Positions 1 through 5,497 of a stretch of 5,497 nt of DNA are shown here, piece after piece; the stretch's first letter is position 1; every line of letters starts with the position of its first letter. Position numbers and translations under genes: made by a program. This stretch comes from Prevotella sp. UBA3208 (GTDB taxonomy: Bacteria; Bacteroidota; Bacteroidia; Bacteroidales; Bacteroidaceae), in the NCBI GenBank assembly GCA_002363695.1, contig DEWO01000093.1:2239-7735 (forward strand), given 5' to 3'. Below the pieces are notes generated by a model. That model searched no databases, was not told where the DNA came from, and worked only from the letters and a program-made list of their open reading frames with translations.

Positions 1-2159
1 GCATCACCCAACTGTTCGCGGAACTTCTTGTCTGCCACAGCCTCATGACGCAAGGCCAGCTGTCCGATCTTGTCAAGTTCCTGATTGGCATTGTCCACAT
101 AGGTCAACTTGTCGACAAACCAAGCATTGCCATAGGTATAGGGATTCTCGACGGGAGCAGTCTGACCACCCTGTAGGGGCAGAATGAAATACTTGGTATT
201 GAGCATGTTGAGCACCGGATAGATGGAGTCGCCATTGACCTGTGTCATATCACCTCCTGCATCGGCCACAGCCCCATAGAGATTGCGCATCTCGGGTTCG
301 ATATGGGCATCGATGAGTTCCTGATAACGACGGAGCTTGGCAGCATGATAGCCACCGATGCTCTTCAGATAGAACGAGGTCTCGTTCTCGTTGAAGGTCG
401 ACGTGGCGAGGTTCAGTACACGGAAGTCGAGTGTCTTGTCCTTCAGGATATGGTCGATGGCTGCCGATTTCTGCATGGGCTCTTCACGGACGCTGGCAGG
501 AACGAACATACCGTCGTTGAGATAACGTTTGTTGACCTGCCACATATCGACCAGACACAGGACTACCAGACAGCCCACCATGAGCTCAGCACGTACCTTC
601 TGATACTTGAACAATAGCAGGAAGGCCGTTCCGATGGCGATAATCCAGAACGAACGCCAGCAGTCGGCTGTAAAGACGGCTACACGCATCTCCGTCAGAT
701 TCTGCACAAGCGGTGCCAGCTGATCAGCGGGAATCTGGCTCATGGCCTGCATCTCGCTGGTGCTGATATAGTCAGGGAAGAAGAGCTTCGGCATCAGCGC
801 AAACAGCAGGGCCACACCAGCCGTCAGGGCAAACGAGGTGTACAGCCATTTGGCATGACTCTTCAGGAGTTCCGGCTCGTCCACCAGTTTCTTCAGTGCC
901 AGCATGGCCAACAGAGGGATGGTAAACTCGGCAATGACCAGGATGCTGGCTACGGTACGGAACTTGGAATAGAGGGGGATATAGTCAAGGAAGAAGTCCG
1001 TGAACGGCATGAAGTTACGACCCCACGACAACAGCACGGACAGGATGGTGACTGCCAACAATGCCCACTTGAGCGGGCCTTTGACAATGAACAGTCCCAG
1101 CACAAAGAGCATCAGCACAAAGGCCCCCACATAGACTGGTCCTGCCGTCATGGGCTGCTCGCCCCAGTACTGACCAATCTGCTGGTAGATGCCCAGATAG
1201 TCGTTGTTGGCATGTTTCATGGCCGTCTGGTTCTGAACCATGGGCACTGAGGCTCCGCCCTTGGTATTGGGTACCAGCAGGGTCCACGTCTCATCGAGGC
1301 CATAGCTCCACTGGGTGATATAGTCACGGTCCAGTCCACTGGAGGTCTGGTTGCCGGAATCCTGTTTCACCAGTTCACTCTTGCCGCGCATTGACTCCTG
1401 ACCATAGACCCAGGTATGATAGAGGTTGGAGAGGTTCAGACAGATGCCGATGGCCGCACCAACCGCACAGACGGCCGAGGCTTTCAGCACATGCTGCCAG
1501 CCACCAGCCTGTTTGTTGCGGACTCCCTCAATGACAAAGGCGATGACCATTGCGAGGATAACAAACAAATAGTAGTAGGTCATCTGTACGTGGTTGGCCA
1601 GCACCTCCAAGGCAGAGAACAGTGCCGTTAGCACCAAACCCCACAGGTACTTGCCCCGGAACGCCAGTACGATACCCGCTATCATGGGTGGCAGATAGGC
1701 CAGTGCCATGACCTTCCAGATATGACCGGCAGCAATGATAATGAAGAAGTAGCTGGAGAAAGCCCATACCACGGCACCCAACATTGCCAGATACCAACGG
1801 AAGTCGAAAGCCCTCAGCAGGATGTAGAATCCTAACAGATAGGCAAAGACATACCACACGTTCTCGGGCAGCCACAGGTGATAGGCATTCCCTATCTTAC
1901 CCAGCAGCGAGGTACTATTGTAGGACGGTGCCATCTGGTAGGTAGGCATTCCCCCGAACAAAGCGTTGGTCCAACGCGTCTCCTTACCGGTACGCTGCAT
2001 ATATTCCGTACGTTCCTGTCCAGCCCCACGTCCAGCTGACGAATCGTGGCGATAGAGGATACGCCCTTCGATGTCTGCCGGGAAAAAGTAGGCAAAGGAA
2101 ATCACTGCAAATAATACTACTGCCAGCACATCAGGCAGCCATGCTTTCAGACTTTTCAT
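1..2159 (-). CDS. YfhO-family multi-pass membrane protein (C-terminus cut by window edge)
   Basis: Reading the minus strand from the ATG at 2159 gives 719 uninterrupted codons to the window edge with no stop. The product starts MKSLKAWLPDVLAVVLFAVI, a short basic start followed by a membrane helix. Further hydrophobic segments lie near residues 101-116, 123-143, 150-168, 172-186, 193-211, 225-242, 341-359, 364-378, 403-422, 438-458, 503-517 and 525-539. A soluble, probably extracytoplasmic loop spans about 245-335. After residue 540 the chain is mainly hydrophilic. Features I associate with Bacteroidetes YfhO proteins are NALFGGMPTYQ (65-75), the segment GGYHAAKLRRYQELID (602-617), NMLNTKYFI (651-659) and GNAWFV (677-682). 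Such proteins are usually a little over 800 residues, so roughly the last 100 are probably missing. The fold is related to GT-C-type glycosyltransferases. In Gram-positive bacteria YfhO has been linked to glycosylation of lipoteichoic acid; the substrate in Bacteroidetes is unknown, so a role in envelope glycan transfer is inference. The start is supported by a promoter 23 bp upstream; the leader is A-rich without a Shine-Dalgarno site. Confidence 0.88.
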   Translation of the reverse strand, partial: MKSLKAWLPDVLAVVLFAVISFAYFFPADIEGRILYRHDSSAGRGAGQERTEYMQRTGKETRWTNALFGGMPTYQMAPSYNSTSLLGKIGNAYHLWLPENVWYVFAYLLGFYILLRAFDFRWYLAMLGAVVWAFSSYFFIIIAAGHIWKVMALAYLPPMIAGIVLAFRGKYLWGLVLTALFSALEVLANHVQMTYYYLFVILAMVIAFVIEGVRNKQAGGWQHVLKASAVCAVGAAIGICLNLSNLYHTWVYGQESMRGKSELVKQDSGNQTSSGLDRDYITQWSYGLDETWTLLVPNTKGGASVPMVQNQTAMKHANNDYLGIYQQIGQYWGEQPMTAGPVYVGAFVLMLFVLGLFIVKGPLKWALLAVTILSVLLSWGRNFMPFTDFFLDYIPLYSKFRTVASILVIAEFTIPLLAMLALKKLVDEPELLKSHAKWLYTSFALTAGVALLFALMPKLFFPDYISTSEMQAMSQIPADQLAPLVQNLTEMRVAVFTADCWRSFWIIAIGTAFLLLFKYQKVRAELMVGCLVVLCLVDMWQVNKRYLNDGMFVPASVREEPMQKSAAIDHILKDKTLDFRVLNLATSTFNENETSFYLKSIGGYHAAKLRRYQELIDAHIEPEMRNLYGAVADAGGDMTQVNGDSIYPVLNMLNTKYFILPLQGGQTAPVENPYTYGNAWFVDKLTYVDNANQELDKIGQLALRHEAVADKKFREQLGD

Positions 2160-2181
2160 ACACTTTTTTGGTTTTAGCGGG

Positions 2182-2213
2182 CAAAGATACGAAAACTATT
2201 TTAAAATCGCAAA
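2182..2213 (-). promoter_or_regulatory. Bacteroidetes-type promoter for the YfhO-family gene
   Basis: On the minus strand TTTG (2213-2210) is followed after exactly 20 bp by TATCTTTG (2189-2182). This matches the known Bacteroides primary-sigma consensus (TTTG, 19-21 bp, TAnnTTTG). Transcription would start near 2175, leaving a leader of about 15 bases before the ATG at 2159. This is inferred from motif and position only. Confidence 0.75.
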
Positions 2214-2278
2214 CACTTATCGCAATAAAACGTTTTCTGATAGTGCTTTTTAACTTCTGCGTATTGACAGACGTCTCG

Positions 2279-2509
2279 TCACCCCCGCTTCCGTTGTCCC
2301 ATCAGCTTCGACAGGCTTGTCAGGCTCAGGCTCTCCACATTCACATACCACTTCTCAAAGCCACACACCTCATATACCGTATCCATGTCGTTCCAATACA
2401 TCATTCGGCGTCCCAGGATGATAAAGTCCTTGTGCACATAGATGTCGCTCTCGCTGAAGGGCCCGCATATCTCCCTGCCGTCTTTCAGGAAACCGTACTT
2501 GCCTGCCAT
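2279..2509 (-). CDS. Small hypothetical protein, 76 aa
   Basis: I do not recognise this protein. It starts MAGKYGFLKDGREICGPFSE, is 76 residues long, has no signal peptide or membrane helix and ends in a basic tail (QRKRG). It is rich in aromatic and charged residues and has two Cys (15 and 49). Several things argue for a real gene. Its third codon positions favour G or C (AAG, CTG, GAC, ATC, GTG), as in the neighbouring genes. The upstream DNA turns sharply AT-rich. A TAnnTTTG element sits 33 bp before the start. The opening GKYGFLKDGREI resembles the start of one WG-type beta-repeat (GkyGFid-tGkei), but with a single copy this is only a hint. It lies 119 bp upstream of the YfhO gene on the same strand, yet that gene has its own promoter. 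The plus-strand reading frame over the same DNA has no start context or promoter and was rejected. Confidence 0.6.
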   Translation of the reverse strand: MAGKYGFLKDGREICGPFSESDIYVHKDFIILGRRMMYWNDMDTVYEVCGFEKWYVNVESLSLTSLSKLMGQRKRG

Positions 2510-2542
2510 ACTCTTACGTCAATAATGGACTGGAATTAGGTG

Positions 2543-2550
2543 CAAAGTTA
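2543..2550 (-). promoter_or_regulatory. Putative -7 element for the 76-aa gene
   Basis: TAACTTTG (2550-2543 on the minus strand) fits TAnnTTTG exactly and is followed by GC, as at the other two promoters in this window. No TTTG lies 19-21 bp upstream, so the -33 half is poor and the promoter may be weak or need an activator. Predicted transcription would start near 2536, giving a leader of about 27 bases. Confidence 0.5.
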
Positions 2551-2584
2551 CGATTTTTCTATAATTACACTATTAGAAAAGCAA

Positions 2585-2602
2585 AAAAGTGATGAAAAGT
2601 GA
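2585..2602 (+). repeat. Two AAAAGTGA octamers 10 bp apart upstream of the mtnN promoter
   Basis: AAAAGTGA occurs at 2585-2592 and again at 2595-2602, a period of 10 bp or about one helical turn. The second copy ends 8 bp before the -33 TTTG of the mtnN promoter. Such spacing suits a regulator binding one face of the DNA, but the region is A-rich and a chance repeat is possible. Confidence 0.3.
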
Positions 2603-2610
2603 ACTTTCCT

Positions 2611-2641
2611 TTTGCATTTCTCTCGTTTTTTCTTAATTTTG
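2611..2641 (+). promoter_or_regulatory. Bacteroidetes-type promoter for mtnN-luxS
   Basis: TTTG (2611-2614) is followed after 19 bp by TAATTTTG (2634-2641), matching the Bacteroides consensus. Transcription would begin near 2648, giving a leader of about 18 bases to the ATG at 2666. This decides the mtnN start: an in-frame TTG at 2612, which would add 18 residues, lies inside the -33 element and so would not be on the transcript. Confidence 0.78.
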
Positions 2642-2651
2642 CAAGCAAAAT
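2636..2651. repeat. 16-bp inverted repeat over the predicted mtnN transcription start
   Basis: ATTTTGC (2636-2642) and GCAAAAT (2645-2651) are perfect inverted 7-base arms around a two-base centre (AA). The element overlaps the -7 motif of the mtnN promoter and extends past the predicted start site, a position typical of a repressor operator. The left arm is partly explained by the promoter itself (TTTTG followed by C), so only the right arm is extra evidence. Confidence 0.35.
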
Positions 2652-2665
2652 CATCTTTCTATGTT

Positions 2666-3310
2666 ATGAAAATAGGTATTATTGTAGCGATGGACAAGGA
2701 ACTGCGCCAATTGCAGGACCTTTTCGACAGGCGCCACGTGGTGGTGCAGAAGTGTGGCATCGGCAAGGTGAACGCTGCGCTGGGTGCCCAACGAATGATC
2801 AATGAGGAGCATCCTGATGTCATCATCAGCAGCGGCTGTGCCGGAGGTAACGGTGACGGCATACAAGTGCAGGACATCATCATCGGTTCTGAGGTGTGCT
2901 ACCACGATGTCTATTGCGGCACAGCGATTGACAACACCACCGTGTACGGTCAGGTGCAGGGTCTGCCCGTCCGCTACCAGGCGGATGAATACCTGCTGCA
3001 GAAAAGCTTAGAGATAAAGGCCGAAGGCATAAAATTGCACACAGGACTCATTGTGACGGGCGACTGGTTTGTGGACACCAAGGAGAAGATGCGCAGCATC
3101 ATTGAATTATTTCCTGAGGCCAAGGCGGTGGACATGGAGTCATGTGCCATTGCCCAGACCTGCTATATCAACAAGGTCCCCTTCATTTCGTTCCGGGTCA
3201 TCAGCGACATTCCCCTGCACGACACGGATGCCTCGCAGTATCATAATTTCTGGGATACGGTAGCAGAGAAATCGTTCCTGACCACCAAGGCGTTTATAGA
3301 GAGCTTGTGA
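2666..3310 (+). CDS. mtnN: 5'-methylthioadenosine/S-adenosylhomocysteine nucleosidase
   Basis: This cytoplasmic enzyme hydrolyses the glycosidic bond of S-adenosylhomocysteine and 5'-methylthioadenosine (and usually 5'-deoxyadenosine), releasing adenine and a thioribose product. It detoxifies methyltransferase by-products and supplies S-ribosylhomocysteine to LuxS. The 214-residue product opens MKIGIIVAMDKEL, with Glu12 at the position of the E. coli catalytic Glu12. It continues with CGIGKVNAALGA (30-41), DVIISSGCAGG (51-61), TGDWFVD (131-137), VDMESCAIAQ (155-164, with Met157 and Glu158 for ribose binding) and FRVISDIP (176-183, with Asp181 for the catalytic aspartate). It is about 18 residues shorter than the 232-residue E. 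coli enzyme, the loss falling between residue 20 and the GIGK motif; all key residues remain. The ATG at 2666 was chosen because it begins the conserved MKIGII and lies just after the promoter; longer in-frame versions begin inside the promoter. luxS follows 40 bp downstream. Confidence 0.95.
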   Translation: MKIGIIVAMDKELRQLQDLFDRRHVVVQKCGIGKVNAALGAQRMINEEHPDVIISSGCAGGNGDGIQVQDIIIGSEVCYHDVYCGTAIDNTTVYGQVQGLPVRYQADEYLLQKSLEIKAEGIKLHTGLIVTGDWFVDTKEKMRSIIELFPEAKAVDMESCAIAQTCYINKVPFISFRVISDIPLHDTDASQYHNFWDTVAEKSFLTTKAFIESL

Positions 3311-3350
3311 GCGTTTCTTGGTTAAGGGTTAAAGAGTATAAGGTTTATAT

Positions 3351-3845
3351 ATGGAAGTCATAAAGAGTTTTACAATCGACCATACCCAACTGAAGCCGGG
3401 TATATACGTTTCACGTGAGGACAAGGGCTTTACGACTTTTGACCTGCGCATCACAGAACCTAACAAAGAGCCAGCAGTGGCTCCAGCTGCCATACACAGC
3501 ATAGAACACCTGATGGCGACATGGTTCCGTAACAGTGAGGTGAAAGACGATGTAGTCTATGTAGGCCCCATGGGATGTCTCACGGGCATGTATATCATCA
3601 TGACAGGAGCATATACCGTGGAGGATATGCGACAGCTGACCATCAGGTGTCTGCAGTGGATACTGACACAAGACAGTGTGCCTGCCACAGAACCACAGAG
3701 TTGTGGCAACTACCTGCTGCACGACCTGCCGATGTGCAAATGGGAATGCGCCCGCTACCTGGACCGTCTGCAGCACGATTTCCACTGCGAATACACCAAG
3801 CTACAAATTACCCTCGACGACGGCCGCGTCTTTGCCGACGCATAG
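3351..3845 (+). CDS. luxS: S-ribosylhomocysteine lyase (AI-2 synthase)
   Basis: This cytoplasmic metalloenzyme, normally a homodimer, splits S-ribosylhomocysteine into homocysteine and DPD, which cyclises to autoinducer-2. The 164-residue product is normal length for the family. The metal site is intact: HSIEH (49-53) gives His49 and His53 with Glu52 as the general base, and SCGNYLLHDL (117-126) gives the third ligand, Cys118. GPMGCLTG (72-79) holds the catalytic Cys76. FDLRITEPNK (30-39) contains the substrate-contacting Arg33. The position after Cys76 is Leu, where E. coli has Arg and B. subtilis Gln, so it is a variable site. The start fits the family N-terminus (SFTIDH near residues 6-11). 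AAGG about 9 bases before the ATG is a weak possible ribosome-binding site. It lies 40 bp after mtnN, which makes its substrate, and no separate TAnnTTTG promoter is visible in the gap, so the two are probably co-transcribed and end at the hairpin just downstream. Confidence 0.96.
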   Translation: MEVIKSFTIDHTQLKPGIYVSREDKGFTTFDLRITEPNKEPAVAPAAIHSIEHLMATWFRNSEVKDDVVYVGPMGCLTGMYIIMTGAYTVEDMRQLTIRCLQWILTQDSVPATEPQSCGNYLLHDLPMCKWECARYLDRLQHDFHCEYTKLQITLDDGRVFADA

Positions 3846-3851
3846 GAACAA

Positions 3852-3880
3852 TAATCCCCCGCCATGCTGACGGGGGATTA
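3852..3880. terminator. Hairpin shared by convergent luxS and typA
   Basis: TAATCCCCCG (3852-3861) and CGGGGGATTA (3871-3880) are perfect reverse complements and form a 10-bp stem with a 9-base loop. It fills most of the 50-bp gap between the luxS stop (3845) and the typA stop (3896), so it can serve both strands. Neither side has a long T tract: the plus strand continues with an AT-rich stretch and the minus strand with TATTGTT. Termination may therefore be leaky or the hairpin may mainly protect 3' ends. Confidence 0.75.
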
Positions 3881-3895
3881 CTATATATCTTTGGC

Positions 3896-5497
3896 TTACG
3901 CTCTGCTTGCCTTTTTGCGCTGGTCGTGGTCGAGGATAATCTTGCGCATACGCATGGACTTGGGAGTGACCTCCACCAGTTCGTCTTCCTTGATATACTC
4001 CAGACACTCTTCCAAAGACATGACGACCTTGGGAATGATGCGAGCCTTCTCGTCGGTACCCGAGGCACGGACGTTGGTCAGCTGCTTGGCTTTGCAGACG
4101 TTGACCACGAGGTCGTTATCATGAACGTGCTCACCCACGACCTGTCCCATATAGACATCCTCGCCGGGATCGATGAAGAACTTGCCACGGTCCTGTAGTT
4201 TGTCGATGGCATAGGCAAAGGCATTACCCGTTTCCAAGGCTATCATGGAACCATTGACGCGACGCTCAATCTCACCCTTGTAGGGCTGATACTCCTTGAA
4301 GCGGTGTGCCATGATGGCCTCACCCTGGCTGGCTGTCAGCACATTGGTACGCAGTCCGATGATGCCTCGGGAGGGGATGTCAAACTCGATATTGGTACGT
4401 TCGCCCTGGCTCTCCATGGAAGTCATCTCACCCTTGCGGCGTGTCACCATGTCAATCATCTTCGAGGCAAACTCCTCTGGAACATTGATGGTGAGTTCCT
4501 CAATGGGCTCGCACTTCTGACCGTCAATCTCCTTATAGATAACCTGCGGCTGTCCCACCTGCAGCTCATAACCTTCGCGACGCATGGTCTCGATGAGCAC
4601 ACTCAGGTGCAGCACACCACGGCCAGAAACTATCCAGCGGTCGGTAGCGTCCTCGTAGGGCTCTACGCGCAGGGCCAGGTTCTTCTCCAGTTCCTTCTCC
4701 AGACGGTCGTTGATATGACGAGAGGTCACAAACTTACCCTCCTTACCGAAGAACGGTGAGTCGTTGATGGTAAACAGCATGGACATGGTAGGCTCGTCAA
4801 TGGCGATAGGCGGCAGGGGCTCGGGATGCTCGATGTCACAGATGGTATCGCCAATCTCGAACTTCTCCAGACCGATGACCGCACAGATGTCACCACAGTC
4901 GACCTTATCAGTGCGGACATGACCCATGCCATCGAAGATGTGGAGTTCCTTGATCTTGGTTTTCTCCATCGAGCCGTCACGATGGGCAATGGTGACCTGC
5001 TGGCCATCCTTCAGTTGTCCACGATGTACACGTCCTACAGCGATACGGCCCGTATAGCTGGAATAGTCGAGCGACGTAATCAGCATCTGGGGGGTGCCCT
5101 CCAACTGTTTGGGGGCAGGAATCACCTCGACAATCTTGTCCAACAGATAGGTGATGTCGGTAGTAGGCTTCTGCCAGTCTTCGCCCATCCAGCCGTTCTT
5201 GGCAGAGCCATAGACGACGGGGAAGTCGAGCTGGTCCTCGGTGGCGTTGAGCGAGAACATCAGGTCGAACACCATCTCGTAGACCTCCTCAGGCCGACAG
5301 TTGGGTTTGTCCACCTTGTTGACCACCACGATGGGTTTGAGGCCAATCTGCAGGGCCTTCTGCAACACGAAGCGTGTCTGTGGCATGGGGCCTTCGAAGG
5401 CATCGACCAGGAGCAGACAACCGTCTGCCATATTGAGCACACGCTCTACCTCGCCACCGAAGTCTGAGTGTCCCGGAGTGTCGATGATATTGATTTT
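3896..5497 (-). CDS. typA: Translational GTPase TypA/BipA (N-terminus cut by window edge)
   Basis: TypA (BipA) is a ribosome-binding GTPase of the EF-G/LepA superfamily, implicated in 50S subunit assembly and in growth under cold and other stress. The frame is open from the window edge to the TAA at 3898-3896, giving 533 residues. Numbered from the edge, visible parts are the G3 motif DTPGH (6-10), the G4 motif NKVD (60-63), the G5 motif GSAK (97-100) and the domain-2 barrel strand [16 protein letters not shown] (150-165). EF-G-like domains follow, and then the BipA-specific C-terminal domain with [20 protein letters not shown] and [14 protein letters not shown]. The [12 protein letters not shown] and VEVTPKS segments separate it from EF-G and LepA. 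Full-length TypA is about 600 residues, so roughly 70 are missing, including the P-loop (G1) and switch I (G2); the start and promoter lie outside the window. A GTG at 5440 could look like a start but sits inside the G domain and is not one. The gene converges on luxS. Confidence 0.96.
   Translation of the reverse strand, partial: KINIIDTPGHSDFGGEVERVLNMADGCLLLVDAFEGPMPQTRFVLQKALQIGLKPIVVVNKVDKPNCRPEEVYEMVFDLMFSLNATEDQLDFPVVYGSAKNGWMGEDWQKPTTDITYLLDKIVEVIPAPKQLEGTPQMLITSLDYSSYTGRIAVGRVHRGQLKDGQQVTIAHRDGSMEKTKIKELHIFDGMGHVRTDKVDCGDICAVIGLEKFEIGDTICDIEHPEPLPPIAIDEPTMSMLFTINDSPFFGKEGKFVTSRHINDRLEKELEKNLALRVEPYEDATDRWIVSGRGVLHLSVLIETMRREGYELQVGQPQVIYKEIDGQKCEPIEELTINVPEEFASKMIDMVTRRKGEMTSMESQGERTNIEFDIPSRGIIGLRTNVLTASQGEAIMAHRFKEYQPYKGEIERRVNGSMIALETGNAFAYAIDKLQDRGKFFIDPGEDVYMGQVVGEHVHDNDLVVNVCKAKQLTNVRASGTDEKARIIPKVVMSLEECLEYIKEDELVEVTPKSMRMRKIILDHDQRKKASRA

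Noticed and set aside
855..1250. Plus-strand frame of 131 codons inside the YfhO gene
   Set aside because: It is antisense to an uninterrupted 719-codon frame and low-complexity (Gln/His-rich), as expected from reverse reading of membrane-protein codons.
2269..2280. Possible terminator after the 76-aa gene around the AGACGTCT palindrome
   Set aside because: The 8-bp palindrome has no loop and overlaps the end of the coding region; the flanking pairing is imperfect and no T tract follows on the minus strand.
2141..2539. Plus-strand open frame of 132 codons opposite the 76-aa gene
   Set aside because: It begins opposite the YfhO start, crosses the YfhO promoter and runs antisense to the better-supported 76-aa gene. 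Its first third is AT-rich and it has no promoter of its own.
2612..2665. Upstream TTG start that would extend mtnN by 18 residues
   Set aside because: The TTG lies in the -33 box of the predicted promoter and upstream of the transcription start, and the extension has no family similarity.
2661..2669. Two-codon minimal ORF ATG TTA TGA overlapping the mtnN start
   Set aside because: It could in principle be a tiny upstream ORF, but one occurrence in an AT-rich leader is easily chance and no ribosome-binding site precedes it.
3575..4198. Plus-strand open frame of 207 codons across the luxS end and typA end
   Set aside because: It overlaps luxS out of frame, runs through the hairpin and continues antisense to typA; no conserved protein results.
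5438..5440. GTG as the start of the typA coding region
   Set aside because: The same frame continues upstream to the window edge and encodes the conserved DTPGH G3 motif, so the true start is outside the window.
4826..5467. Plus-strand open frame of 213 codons antisense to typA
   Set aside because: It is a mirror frame of a strongly conserved gene with G/C-rich third positions, with no recognisable protein and no promoter.

Overview
The window looks like a piece of a Bacteroidales chromosome, most likely Prevotella or a close relative. Three intergenic sites match the Bacteroidetes primary-sigma promoter (TTTG, about 19-21 bp, TAnnTTTG), start codons follow A-rich leaders without clear Shine-Dalgarno sites, and the YfhO-type membrane protein is of the form common in that phylum. 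The genus is an inference; no rRNA or other marker is present.

Layout. (1) Positions 1-2159, minus strand: a large multi-pass YfhO-family membrane protein, open for 719 codons and cut at its C-terminal end by the window edge, with a good promoter just upstream. (2) 2279-2509, minus strand: a 76-residue protein of unknown function with its own TAnnTTTG element. (3) 2510-2665: a compact divergent promoter region. (4) 2666-3310 and 3351-3845, plus strand: mtnN (pfs) followed by luxS, probably one operon. (5) 3852-3880: a perfect 10-bp-stem hairpin in the 50-bp gap between convergent genes. (6) 3896-5497, minus strand: the translational GTPase TypA/BipA, lacking its N-terminal part because of the window edge.

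How the genes work together. MtnN splits S-adenosylhomocysteine into adenine and S-ribosylhomocysteine. LuxS splits the latter into homocysteine and DPD, the AI-2 precursor. The pair is therefore a complete two-step route for clearing the methylation by-product, with AI-2 as a possible output. Nothing links it functionally to the flanking YfhO or TypA genes.

The window is mostly ordinary core genome: no mobile element, CRISPR array, tRNA, rRNA or clear undescribed system is visible. The points most worth a second look are the shortened N-terminal region of MtnN, a 16-bp inverted repeat over the predicted mtnN-luxS transcription start, a pair of octamers one helical turn apart upstream of that promoter, and the uncharacterised 76-residue protein. 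No gene-free stretch exceeds 300 bases; the longest are 2510-2665 (156 bp) and 2160-2278 (119 bp).
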